DNA of 12,493 nt. It comes from Bacilli bacterium. Its GTDB lineage: Bacteria > Bacillota_I > Bacilli_A > RF39 > UBA660. This document shows, in pieces, positions 7,206 through 12,493 of this stretch. The position numbers were made by a program, and so were the translations under genes. The notes below the pieces were generated by a model that was not told the origin of the DNA, did no database searches, and worked only from the letters and a program-made list of their open reading frames with translations. The stretch spans positions 1-12,493 of the forward strand of contig JAQUFI010000040.1 of the NCBI GenBank assembly GCA_028684735.1, read 5' to 3'. Every line of letters starts with the position of its first letter. Positions within the stretch are counted from its first letter, which is position 1.

Positions 7206-7224
7206 TGGAATAATATGGTATAAT
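7206..7224 (+). promoter_or_regulatory. Extended -10 promoter of the downstream glycosylation operon
   Basis: TGGTATAAT (7216-7224) is a perfect extended -10. A second near match, TGGAATAAT, lies 10 bases earlier (7206-7214). The -35 region is poor (TGGGAA at 7196-7201 with 17-bp spacing). It follows directly on the terminator of the RNA gene, so the next operon has its own start near 7231 and a leader of about 70 nt. Confidence 0.6.
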
Positions 7225-7249
7225 TAAATTGAAATATTAGAAAATGTTG

Positions 7250-7271
7250 ATAAATTATGGCCATAATTTAT
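7250..7271. repeat. Perfect 22-bp palindrome in the operon leader
   Basis: The half-site ATAAATTATGG (7250-7260) is followed immediately by its exact reverse complement (7261-7271), with no spacer. It sits about 20 bases downstream of the expected transcription start and 30 bases before the GT2 start codon. It could be an operator for a dimeric regulator acting as a roadblock, or form a hairpin or cruciform. There is no T tract after it, so it is not an intrinsic terminator. I found no second copy in the window. Confidence 0.85.
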
Positions 7272-7300
7272 GAATTAATGGAAAGACTGGTTATTTGTGT

Positions 7301-8032
7301 ATGAATAAAAAAAATAAAATACTGATTATTATACCTGCTTATAATGAAGCAGAAAATATTATGAACACATATGAAAAGATTAAAAAATTAAAAATAAATA
7401 ATTGTAATATTGATTATGTTATTATTAATGATGGATCAACAGATGCGACAAGAGAAATTTGTATTAAAAATAAATTGAATTTTATTGATTTAGTAACTAA
7501 TCTAGGTATTGGCGGTGCAATGCAAACTGGTTATAAATATGCTAAGTACAATAATTATGATATTGCAATTCAATTTGATGGTGATGGACAGCATGATCAA
7601 ACTTATATTAAATATTTAATTAATGAGATTGTTAATGAAAAATATGATTTATGTATTGGTTCAAGATTTATAGGTGATTTAAGTCAGTTTCAATCAACCG
7701 CTTCAAGAAGAGTTGGAATTAATTTTCTGTCTTGGCTAATTAAATTTTTAACAAAAAAGGAAATAAAAGATGTGACTTCGGGTTTTAGAGCAGCAAATAA
7801 AAAAATCATTACAATCTTTGCCAATGATTATCCAACTGATTACCCTGAACCAGAAACAATTATGAAAACTATTAAAAGTAGTTATTCTATAAAAGAAATA
7901 CCAGTGAAAATGCACGAAAGAACAGCTGGTAAATCATCAATAAATTTAACAAAATCTTTATATTACATGATTAAAGTAAGTATATCAATTATCATTGCTT
8001 CAATTACTTTTAATAAAGGAGATGAATTATAA
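7301..8032 (+). CDS. Glycosyltransferase family 2, DPM1/polyprenyl-phosphate sugar synthase type
   Basis: This GT-A enzyme of about 243 residues has IIPAYNEAENI (10-20), the nucleotide-binding IINDGSTD (41-48, Asp44), NLGIGGAMQTGYKYA and QFDGDGQHD (91-99, the DXD metal site). GSRF and DVTSGFRAANK follow. This is the pattern of dolichol-phosphate-mannose-synthase-like proteins, which move a sugar from a nucleotide carrier to polyprenyl phosphate at the cytoplasmic face. The C-terminus has one hydrophobic segment (YMIKVSISIIIASITF) and no multi-helix domain, so it may lean on the DUF2304 partner encoded next. A TTG at 7295 is in frame and has GGAAAG at better spacing; I chose the ATG at 7301 because the family begins a few residues before the first strand. 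The stop overlaps the next start (TAATG), indicating translational coupling. Sugar unknown. Confidence 0.9.
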   Translation: MNKKNKILIIIPAYNEAENIMNTYEKIKKLKINNCNIDYVIINDGSTDATREICIKNKLNFIDLVTNLGIGGAMQTGYKYAKYNNYDIAIQFDGDGQHDQTYIKYLINEIVNEKYDLCIGSRFIGDLSQFQSTASRRVGINFLSWLIKFLTKKEIKDVTSGFRAANKKIITIFANDYPTDYPEPETIMKTIKSSYSIKEIPVKMHERTAGKSSINLTKSLYYMIKVSISIIIASITFNKGDEL

Positions 8033-8370
8033 TGCCTTTAAAATTAAAAATAGTAATAATTATTTTATCAATTATATTTTTAACATATATTTATTATTCT
8101 ATTAAAAAGAAGAACATTTCAGTTAAATATTCATTACCTTGGATGGCAGCTTGCTTTTTAGTAATTATTATTGCTTTAATACCTGATTATTTAATTAAAA
8201 TAGCAAACCTCTTTGGAATTGAAAAATTGTCAAACATGATGTTTTTATTTGCATTTATCATTTTATTTTTTATCGTTTATACTTTAACACTTATTGTATC
8301 AAAACAAAAACAACAAATAATTATTTTAACTCAAGAATTGGGTATCTTAAAAAATAAAATTGATAATTAA
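8032..8370 (+). CDS. DUF2304 small membrane protein
   Basis: This 112-residue protein has three hydrophobic segments (about 5-22, 37-51 and 67-89) and a short charged C-terminal tail (90-110) rich in Lys, Gln and Leu that could form a coiled coil. Length, the YSIKKKNISVKYSLPWM region after helix 1, and position directly after a DPM1-like GT2 gene match the DUF2304 family, commonly found beside such glycosyltransferases. Its biochemical function is not established; anchoring or activating the glycosyltransferase, or helping move the lipid-linked sugar, are inferences from context. Its ATG overlaps the GT2 stop by one base, so a fixed stoichiometry with GT2 is likely. Confidence 0.8.
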   Translation: MPLKLKIVIIILSIIFLTYIYYSIKKKNISVKYSLPWMAACFLVIIIALIPDYLIKIANLFGIEKLSNMMFLFAFIILFFIVYTLTLIVSKQKQQIIILTQELGILKNKIDN

Positions 8371-8384
8371 TTATAGGAGGAAAG

Positions 8385-9665
8385 ATGAAAGATATATCAA
8401 CTAAAAAAGAAAATAAATTAAACCTAAAAAAAATCAATTCAAATAAAGCACTTATTTCAGTACTAATTTGTTCTTACTTATTATATTTATTAATTTTTAT
8501 AAATAGTTTTTCTACAAATTTCACCTCTATTTCCAATTATTATGGTTCACCGGATGCTGATAATTATGTGAAAATGTCATATCAATTAATCGATGAGGGT
8601 ATATATGGTTATATGAGTGAAGAATCAAATGCATATGTAACACCATCTCAACCTATATATATAACATCAATTCTAATGTTGAATAAAATATTAAATGTTA
8701 ATGATTTATCATTAATTATATTCTTCAATATACTATTAAATATTGGAAGTATTATTTTAATTTATTTTATTAGTATGAAACTCTTTAAGAAAAAAAATAT
8801 TTCTTTTGTAGCTGCATTTTTATTTGCAATTTATTTTCCTAATGTATATTATGTTAGATCAGCTTTAACTGAAATACCAACCATTTTCTTTATGCTCTTA
8901 TCAATTTATGTTTTTATTAAAGCTATTGAAAGTGATAAAATGAAATGGTATATGATATTTAGTGTTTTTTATGCTATTACTATTATGTTTCGACCAGCTT
9001 TAGCACCTTTTCTATTAATTTGTTTTTTCATAATTTGGAAAAAACATGGTTTCAAAAACGGAACAAAAAGAATCCTTTATTTCAGTGTTGGTTTCTTCTT
9101 AATAGTTTTTCCTTGGATCTTGAGAAATTATCTTTTATTTAACGAATTATATATATTTTCTTCACATGGCGGGAATCCCTTTTTAGGAGGTACATATCCA
9201 TTTTATTTAGAACAATATGATCATTCTATTAGAACAGGATTGGGAATGACTGAAACAGAATATGGAAAATATAGAATAATTCAAGGATTCAAAAGTGACC
9301 CTAAATTATACTTAAGTTGGTTTACTATTGGAAAGTTTTTATGGTTATTTGGAGGTCCAAGTAAATGGTTATATTATTCAAGTGCATATTCAAATTTAAC
9401 ATTATTTGTTTATCTACATCATTTTATAATATTTTTTGCTGCAATGTTTACTATTTTTAAATTAAGAAAAGAGAATGATTCTATCAAAGTATTATCGTAT
9501 TTTGCAGTTGGGTATATATTAATTCATCTTTTATTTGTTGCTAATGATAGATTTGGTTATTTAATATTTCCTATACTTTCAATATTAGCAGGATACTCTA
9601 TTATAAAATGTTTTGAATATATTAAGTCAAGTAAATTTAATATAACTAATTATTTTAAAAAATGA
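8385..9665 (+). CDS. GT39/ArnT-like integral membrane glycosyltransferase (GT-C fold, PMT_2-like)
   Basis: This 426-residue polytopic protein has about nine to ten hydrophobic segments. The first extracellular loop after helix 1 has SPDADNYVKMSYQLIDEG (55-72), where acidic residues (Asp57 and Asp59) sit in the place of the catalytic/metal Asp of GT-C enzymes, then AYVTPSQPIY (83-92), similar to the PMT_2/ArnT loop with a Pro-x-Pro-like turn. Later signatures include RSALTEIP, FRPALAPFLL, FPWILRNY and the terminal NDRFGYLIFPILSILAGYSI, typical of this superfamily. Such enzymes take a sugar from polyprenyl-phosphate on the outer face and attach it to a glycan, lipid or protein. AGGAGG lies 4 bases upstream of the ATG, the strongest ribosome site in the operon. 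GT2 (donor synthesis) and the SMR-like protein (flipping) flank it and complete the pathway. Acceptor unknown; teichoic acid or the upstream locus's polymer are the natural guesses. Confidence 0.85.
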   Translation: MKDISTKKENKLNLKKINSNKALISVLICSYLLYLLIFINSFSTNFTSISNYYGSPDADNYVKMSYQLIDEGIYGYMSEESNAYVTPSQPIYITSILMLNKILNVNDLSLIIFFNILLNIGSIILIYFISMKLFKKKNISFVAAFLFAIYFPNVYYVRSALTEIPTIFFMLLSIYVFIKAIESDKMKWYMIFSVFYAITIMFRPALAPFLLICFFIIWKKHGFKNGTKRILYFSVGFFLIVFPWILRNYLLFNELYIFSSHGGNPFLGGTYPFYLEQYDHSIRTGLGMTETEYGKYRIIQGFKSDPKLYLSWFTIGKFLWLFGGPSKWLYYSSAYSNLTLFVYLHHFIIFFAAMFTIFKLRKENDSIKVLSYFAVGYILIHLLFVANDRFGYLIFPILSILAGYSIIKCFEYIKSSKFNITNYFKK

Positions 9666-9677
9666 AATGAGGTAAAT

Positions 9678-10037
9678 ATGATTTGTTTATTATTTGCACT
9701 ATATATATTATTATCTGCTGGAGGACTTACATTATTTAAAATAGGAAGTAAAGATTTTGTTTTTAATATTATTGATAATAATATTAATTTGTCTATTAAT
9801 TGGTATTTAATAGCTGGTATATTATCATATATTAGTAGTTTCTTCTTATGGCTTTATATAATAACAAAAATGAAATTATCAATCGCAATGCCTATATCAG
9901 TAGGTTTAGTTAATATTTTTGTTTTAATAGGAGCTATCCTTTTTGTGGGTGAAAATGTGACATGGTTACAGTGGATTGGTGTATTAATAATTCTTGTTGG
10001 TTTATTAGTTACAAACATTGGAGCATCTTTATCATAA
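9678..10037 (+). CDS. SMR/EamA-like four-helix membrane protein, probable lipid-linked-sugar flippase subunit
   Basis: This 119-residue protein has four hydrophobic helices (about 2-19, 40-63, 68-90 and 96-115), the size and fold of small multidrug resistance proteins. The segments LSIAMPISVGLVNIFVLIGAILF and WIGVLIILVGLLVTNIG align well with helices 3 and 4 of EmrE-type proteins. In helix 1 the residue matching EmrE Glu14 (eight before the conserved Lys, here Lys21) is Ser13, so the proton/drug-coupling glutamate is missing. That resembles the ArnE/ArnF flippase relatives rather than drug pumps. Its place after GT2, DUF2304 and GT39 genes supports flipping polyprenyl-phosphate sugar. The start has GAGG 7-10 bases upstream and lies 12 bases after the GT39 stop. 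It is the last gene of the operon. Confidence 0.8.
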   Translation: MICLLFALYILLSAGGLTLFKIGSKDFVFNIIDNNINLSINWYLIAGILSYISSFFLWLYIITKMKLSIAMPISVGLVNIFVLIGAILFVGENVTWLQWIGVLIILVGLLVTNIGASLS

Positions 10038-10042
10038 AATAA

Positions 10043-10069
10043 CCATTAAAGATGGAACCCCCTTTTTTT
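10043..10069 (+). terminator. Weak or degenerate terminator after the glycosylation operon
   Basis: CCAT (10043-10046) can pair with ATGG (10052-10055). A run of five C and then seven T (10063-10069) follows. The hairpin has only four pairs and is separated from the T tract, so it is poor for an intrinsic terminator. The GGAACCC...TTTTTTT layout resembles the good terminator at 7169-7189, and this may be a decayed version. Confidence 0.3.
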
Positions 10070-10080
10070 GTTTTATTAAC

Positions 10081-10109
10081 TTGATTTATTAAGTAATATT
10101 GTATATAAT
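10081..10109 (+). promoter_or_regulatory. Promoter of the four-helix membrane protein gene
   Basis: TTGATT (10081-10086), a 17-bp spacer and TATAAT (10104-10109) form a near-consensus housekeeping promoter. The expected start is near 10116, giving a leader of about 16 nt that contains the ribosome site TGAGGTGA before the ATG at 10132. Confidence 0.75.
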
Positions 10110-10131
10110 TTAAATGTATTTGAGGTGAATT

Positions 10132-10701
10132 ATGGCTAAATCAGATGATTTAAAACCATTACAGAAAAAGAAACAAAGGACTAATTACCCATGGATTATT
10201 AAGGTAACGATAATGGCTTTTTTGATATCTTTTTCTTTTAGTTTTATTTCAGAAAGTGTATTAACGGATGCTAGTGCAGTTACTGGTATAATATTAGTTC
10301 TTGTATTTATTTTTATTGGTATTATCTTCGACATTATTGGGGTTTCAGTTACATCAGCAGAAGAAAAACCTTTTCACTCAATGAGTGCAAGAAAAGTACA
10401 AGGGGCTGATGTTGCTGTTTCTTTAGTGAAAAATGCCGAAAAGGTATCGTCATTTTGTTGTGATGTGGTAGGCGATATATGCGGTATTATCTCAGGGTCA
10501 GCGGGAGTTGTCGTGGCCGTATCAGTAAGCCAAAAATTTGGTTTCGATTTATTTTTAACAACTTTATTAGTTACAGCAATTATCGCATCTCTTACAATAG
10601 GTGGGAAAGCAATTGGTAAAGGGGTAGCTATTAATAAAGGAAATTATATTTTATATGAGTTTGCTAAAGTTATTTCATATATTTATAAAGGTAAAAAATA
10701 A
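10132..10701 (+). CDS. Conserved four-helix membrane protein of unknown function (CorB/DUF21-like)
   Basis: This 189-residue protein has a basic N-terminus and four hydrophobic helices (about 22-42, 50-71, 112-133 and 138-160). Between helices 2 and 3 lies a conserved-looking cytoplasmic-type segment: IIFDIIGVSVTSAEEKPFHSMSARKVQGA (in part at 65-92) and then NAEKVSSFCCDVVGDICGIISG (101-122). I recognise this as a widespread Bacillota/Clostridia family often labelled only as hypothetical or as 'CorB-like Mg/Co transporter' because of a weak resemblance to the DUF21 membrane domain. No CBS or CorC domain follows, so a transport role is not shown. Two adjacent cysteines (109-110) and Cys117 sit near the start of helix 3. 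It stands alone with its own promoter, and the gap to rubrerythrin carries another promoter, so it is probably monocistronic. Confidence 0.7.
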   Translation: MAKSDDLKPLQKKKQRTNYPWIIKVTIMAFLISFSFSFISESVLTDASAVTGIILVLVFIFIGIIFDIIGVSVTSAEEKPFHSMSARKVQGADVAVSLVKNAEKVSSFCCDVVGDICGIISGSAGVVVAVSVSQKFGFDLFLTTLLVTAIIASLTIGGKAIGKGVAINKGNYILYEFAKVISYIYKGKK

Positions 10702-10722
10702 TTGATTTGAAAGATATGAAGG

Positions 10723-10751
10723 TTGACAGTTCAAGGTTATTTTTATATAAT
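10723..10751 (+). promoter_or_regulatory. Consensus promoter of rubrerythrin
   Basis: A perfect TTGACA (10723-10728), a 17-bp spacer and a perfect TATAAT (10746-10751) give a full consensus sigma-A promoter, fitting an abundant stress protein. The expected start is about 10758, at the base of the hairpin annotated at 10753-10785. Confidence 0.85.
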
Positions 10752-10752
10752 T

Positions 10753-10785
10753 AAAACTAGGAATTAATGGTATTCCTGGTTTTTT
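10753..10785 (+). terminator. Terminator-type hairpin directly at the rubrerythrin transcription start
   Basis: AAAACTAGGAAT (10753-10764) pairs with ATTCCTGGTTTT (10772-10783): twelve pairs including one T-G, a 7-base loop, and T residues at 10780-10785. It can end transcripts of the upstream membrane-protein gene. It lies downstream of the rubrerythrin promoter, so most of it would also form the extreme 5' end of the rubrerythrin mRNA. Confidence 0.75.
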
Positions 10786-10789
10786 ATAT

Positions 10790-10799
10790 GATAATTATC
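10790..10799. promoter_or_regulatory. Short palindrome GATAATTATC in the rubrerythrin leader
   Basis: A perfect 10-bp palindrome lies a few bases upstream of the ribosome site. It loosely recalls the AT-rich half-sites of Fur/PerR-family operators, which often control rubrerythrin, but it lacks the full 15-19-bp consensus, and such palindromes arise easily in AT-rich DNA. Confidence 0.2.
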
Positions 10800-10819
10800 G
10801 TAAAGGAGAAAAGAATTAT

Positions 10820-11362
10820 ATGGATTTAAAAGGATCTAAAACAGAAAAGAATTTATGGGAAGCGTTTGTTGGTGAGAGTCAAGCTAGAAATAAGTATTCT
10901 TATTATGCTTCAAAAGCTAAGAAGGATGGTTATGAGCAAATTGCAGCTATTTTTGAAGAAACAGCTAATAATGAAAAAGAGCATGCTAAGATCTGGTTTA
11001 AGTTATTACTAGGAGGAGAAATTCCTAGTACGGAAGAAAACTTGCTTGATGCTACTCAAGGTGAAAACTATGAGTGGACAGATATGTATGCGAAGTTTGC
11101 TGAAGAAGCTCGTGAAGAAGGATTCACTAAGATTGCTAAGTTATTTGAAGGTGTAGCTGAAATCGAAAAAGAACATGAAGAAAGATATCGCACACTAATC
11201 AATAATGTAGAAAATAAAAAGGTTTTTGAGAAAGAAGATAAAGTAATGTGGAAGTGTCGTAATTGTGGACATATTCATTATGGTAAGAAAGCACTTAATA
11301 TCTGTCCAGTTTGTGATCACCCTCAAAGTTATTTTGAAGTTAAGGCTGAAAATTATTTATAA
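10820..11362 (+). CDS. Rubrerythrin
   Basis: Rubrerythrin is a cytoplasmic diiron peroxidase that reduces hydrogen peroxide in anaerobes. This 180-residue protein has the classic order. The N-terminal ferritin-like four-helix domain carries Glu19 in AFVGESQARNKY, the first E-x-x-H in NNEKEHAK (Glu52, His55), the acidic FAEEAREEG segment (93-101) and the second E-x-x-H in EIEKEHEERY (Glu116, His119). The C-terminal rubredoxin-like domain has Cys146-x-x-Cys149 and Cys162-x-x-Cys165 holding one FeS4 centre. All metal ligands expected for the family are seen and the length is normal, so it should be active. The ATG at 10820 has AAGGAG at 10803-10808. It has its own consensus promoter and a terminator right after the stop, so it is monocistronic. 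Its presence supports an anaerobic or microaerophilic host. Confidence 0.96.
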   Translation: MDLKGSKTEKNLWEAFVGESQARNKYSYYASKAKKDGYEQIAAIFEETANNEKEHAKIWFKLLLGGEIPSTEENLLDATQGENYEWTDMYAKFAEEAREEGFTKIAKLFEGVAEIEKEHEERYRTLINNVENKKVFEKEDKVMWKCRNCGHIHYGKKALNICPVCDHPQSYFEVKAENYL

Positions 11363-11382
11363 AAGGATGATATCCTTTTTTT
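11361..11382 (+). terminator. Intrinsic terminator after rubrerythrin
   Basis: AAAAGGAT (11361-11368) pairs with ATCCTTTT (11372-11379) across a 3-base GAT loop. The T tract runs 11376-11382. The hairpin begins within the stop codon of rubrerythrin. On the opposite strand the A-run ahead of the stem gives only a weak reverse terminator. Confidence 0.88.
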
Positions 11383-11405
11383 ATTTTGTCAAAATATGCT
11401 ATAAT
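11378..11405 (+). promoter_or_regulatory. Promoter of glyA
   Basis: TGCTATAAT (11397-11405) is a perfect extended -10. The -35 is weak: TTTTTA (11378-11383) at 16-bp spacing lies inside the T tract of the preceding terminator. TTGTCA at 11386-11391 is too close to serve. The AGGAGA ribosome site follows at 11411-11416, ahead of the ATG at 11424. Confidence 0.6.
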
Positions 11406-11423
11406 ATTATAGGAGATGATGAT

Positions 11424-12493
11424 ATGAATAAAGAGTTAGAAAAGGCTTTAAAAGAAGAGTTAAATAGGCAACAAAACAATATCGAATTGATTGCCTCAGA
11501 AAACTTTGTCTCAGAAGATATTTTGAAATTGCAAGGTAGTGTTTTTACGAATAAATATGCGGAAGGTTATCCTGGTAAAAGGTATTATGGTGGATGTGAA
11601 TTTGTTGACGTAGCTGAATCTTTAGCGATTGATTTTGCTAAAGAGTTATTTAATTGTCAGTATGCGAATGTTCAACCTCATTCAGGTAGTAGTGCGAATA
11701 TGGCTGTCTATAAAGCTTTATTAAAACCAGGTGATAAAGTCATGGGAATGAATTTAAATCATGGGGGTCATTTAACGCATGGTCATTCAATTAATTTTAG
11801 TGGTTTAGAATATGATATTGTTTCTTATAACCTTGATAGTGAAACGGAATGGATTAATTATGATGCTTTAATTGAAATGGCTAAAAGTGAGAAACCTAAA
11901 ATGATTATTGCGGGAGCTAGTGCTTATTCAAAGTCAATTGACTTTAAGAAGTTTAGGGAAGCTGCTGATAGTTGTGGTGCTTATTTAATGGTTGATATGG
12001 CTCATATTGCGGGTTTAGTGGCAACTGATCTCCATCCTAGTCCTTTCCCATATGCTGATGTTGTTACATCAACTACGCATAAAACACTAAGGGGGCCAAG
12101 AGGGGGATTAATCCTAACAAATGATGAAGAAATAGCCAAAAAAATCAATAAGATTATCTTCCCAGGGATTCAAGGTGGGCCACTAATGCATGTGATTGCT
12201 GCCAAAGCCCAATGTTTCTATGAAGCCTTACAACCTAGTTTTAAAACATATCAAAATCAAGTTTTAAAAAATATTAAAGCTTTAGCTGAAGTATTAAAGG
12301 ATAATGGTTTTAAAATCATATCAGGAGGAACAGATAATCATTTGATCTTAATTGATGTGAAAGGTTCGGTTGGTTTAACAGGATTGGAAGCTGAAAAGAT
12401 CCTAGATCAAATTAATATTACTTGTAATAAAAATACGATTCCTAATGATACCGAATCAACACAGCGTCAAGGAATTGAGAAGCATAGGCATCC
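11424..12493 (+). CDS. glyA: Serine hydroxymethyltransferase, 3' end cut off by the window edge
   Basis: This PLP enzyme interconverts serine plus tetrahydrofolate with glycine plus 5,10-methylene-tetrahydrofolate, the main source of one-carbon units, in the cytoplasm. About 356 codons are present of the usual ~410-420. Clear signatures in order are ELIASENFVS, NKYAEGYPGKRYYGG (the substrate loop), QPHSGSSANMAVY, MGMNLNHGGHLTHGH, LMVDMAHIAGLVA and TSTTHKTLRGPRGG, with the PLP lysine at residue 220, then FPGIQGGPLMHVIAAKA. The frame stays open to the last base. The ATG has AGGAGA 7 bases upstream and an extended -10 promoter. The final residues after NTIPNDTES do not read as the conserved SPFVTSGIRIGTPA expected there, so the last ~35 bases are suspect. 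Up to that point the enzyme looks intact. Confidence 0.95.
   Translation, partial: MNKELEKALKEELNRQQNNIELIASENFVSEDILKLQGSVFTNKYAEGYPGKRYYGGCEFVDVAESLAIDFAKELFNCQYANVQPHSGSSANMAVYKALLKPGDKVMGMNLNHGGHLTHGHSINFSGLEYDIVSYNLDSETEWINYDALIEMAKSEKPKMIIAGASAYSKSIDFKKFREAADSCGAYLMVDMAHIAGLVATDLHPSPFPYADVVTSTTHKTLRGPRGGLILTNDEEIAKKINKIIFPGIQGGPLMHVIAAKAQCFYEALQPSFKTYQNQVLKNIKALAEVLKDNGFKIISGGTDNHLILIDVKGSVGLTGLEAEKILDQINITCNKNTIPNDTESTQRQGIEKHRH

Noticed and set aside
7250..7271. Palindrome as an intrinsic terminator
   Set aside because: No loop-forming spacer and no T tract follow it, and it lies upstream of the operon's first gene.
7295..7300. TTG start for GT2 two codons upstream of the ATG
   Set aside because: Ribosome-site spacing slightly favours it, but ATG is the stronger start and gives the usual family N-terminus. 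Left as an alternative.
1..12493. CRISPR arrays, tRNA genes, insertion sequences or phage genes
   Set aside because: No regularly spaced repeats, no tRNA-like cloverleaf or CCA end, and no transposase, integrase or phage protein signatures were seen on either strand.

Overview
The window is strongly AT-rich. TGA acts as an ordinary stop (for example at the end of the first reading frame) and tryptophan is TGG, so the genetic code is standard. Short intergenic gaps, AGGAGG-type ribosome sites, TTGACA/TATAAT promoters, a teichoic-acid/polysaccharide gene set and a rubrerythrin together suggest an anaerobic, low-GC member of the Bacillota (Bacilli/Erysipelotrichia/Mollicutes-like or Clostridia). 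Species cannot be told from this window. Every protein gene I accept is on the + strand.

Region 1 (1-6501) is a surface-polysaccharide operon. It holds the 3' end of an LTA-synthase-like sulfatase-fold transferase, a GT4 glycosyltransferase, a TagA/WecG (GT26) N-acetylmannosaminyltransferase, UDP-GlcNAc 2-epimerase, a hexapeptide-repeat acyltransferase, a membrane-anchored CE4 polysaccharide deacetylase and an O-antigen-ligase-like polymerase or ligase. The epimerase would make UDP-ManNAc for the TagA-like enzyme. The acyltransferase and deacetylase would adjust N- or O-acylation of the chain, and the ligase-like protein would polymerise or attach it.

Region 2 (about 6586-7189) has no protein gene. 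It carries a free-standing transcript of about 600 nt with its own strong extended promoter (TTGACA, 16 bp, TGTTATAAT) and a clean intrinsic terminator. Its two ends pair with each other through three consecutive helices, and there are many internal hairpins, two of them capped by GNRA tetraloops. This is a large structured non-coding RNA. Size, setting and probable host make the ROOL class (Rumen-Originating, Ornate, Large) the first candidate, with OLE or an unnamed class as alternatives. I cannot run the covariance search that would decide. It is the most interesting object in the window.

Region 3 (7216-10037) is a second operon with its own promoter and a perfect 22-bp palindrome in its leader. 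It encodes a DPM1-like GT2, a DUF2304 membrane protein, a GT39/ArnT-like GT-C transferase and a small four-helix SMR-like protein lacking the catalytic glutamate of true SMR pumps. Together they look like a lipid-linked-sugar module: make polyprenyl-phosphate sugar inside, flip it, transfer it outside.

Region 4 (10081-12493) holds single-gene units: a conserved four-helix membrane protein of unknown function, rubrerythrin (oxidative-stress defence) and a 3'-truncated serine hydroxymethyltransferase, each with its own promoter. The last ~35 bases of the window do not match the conserved SHMT motif expected there and may be poor or chimeric sequence.
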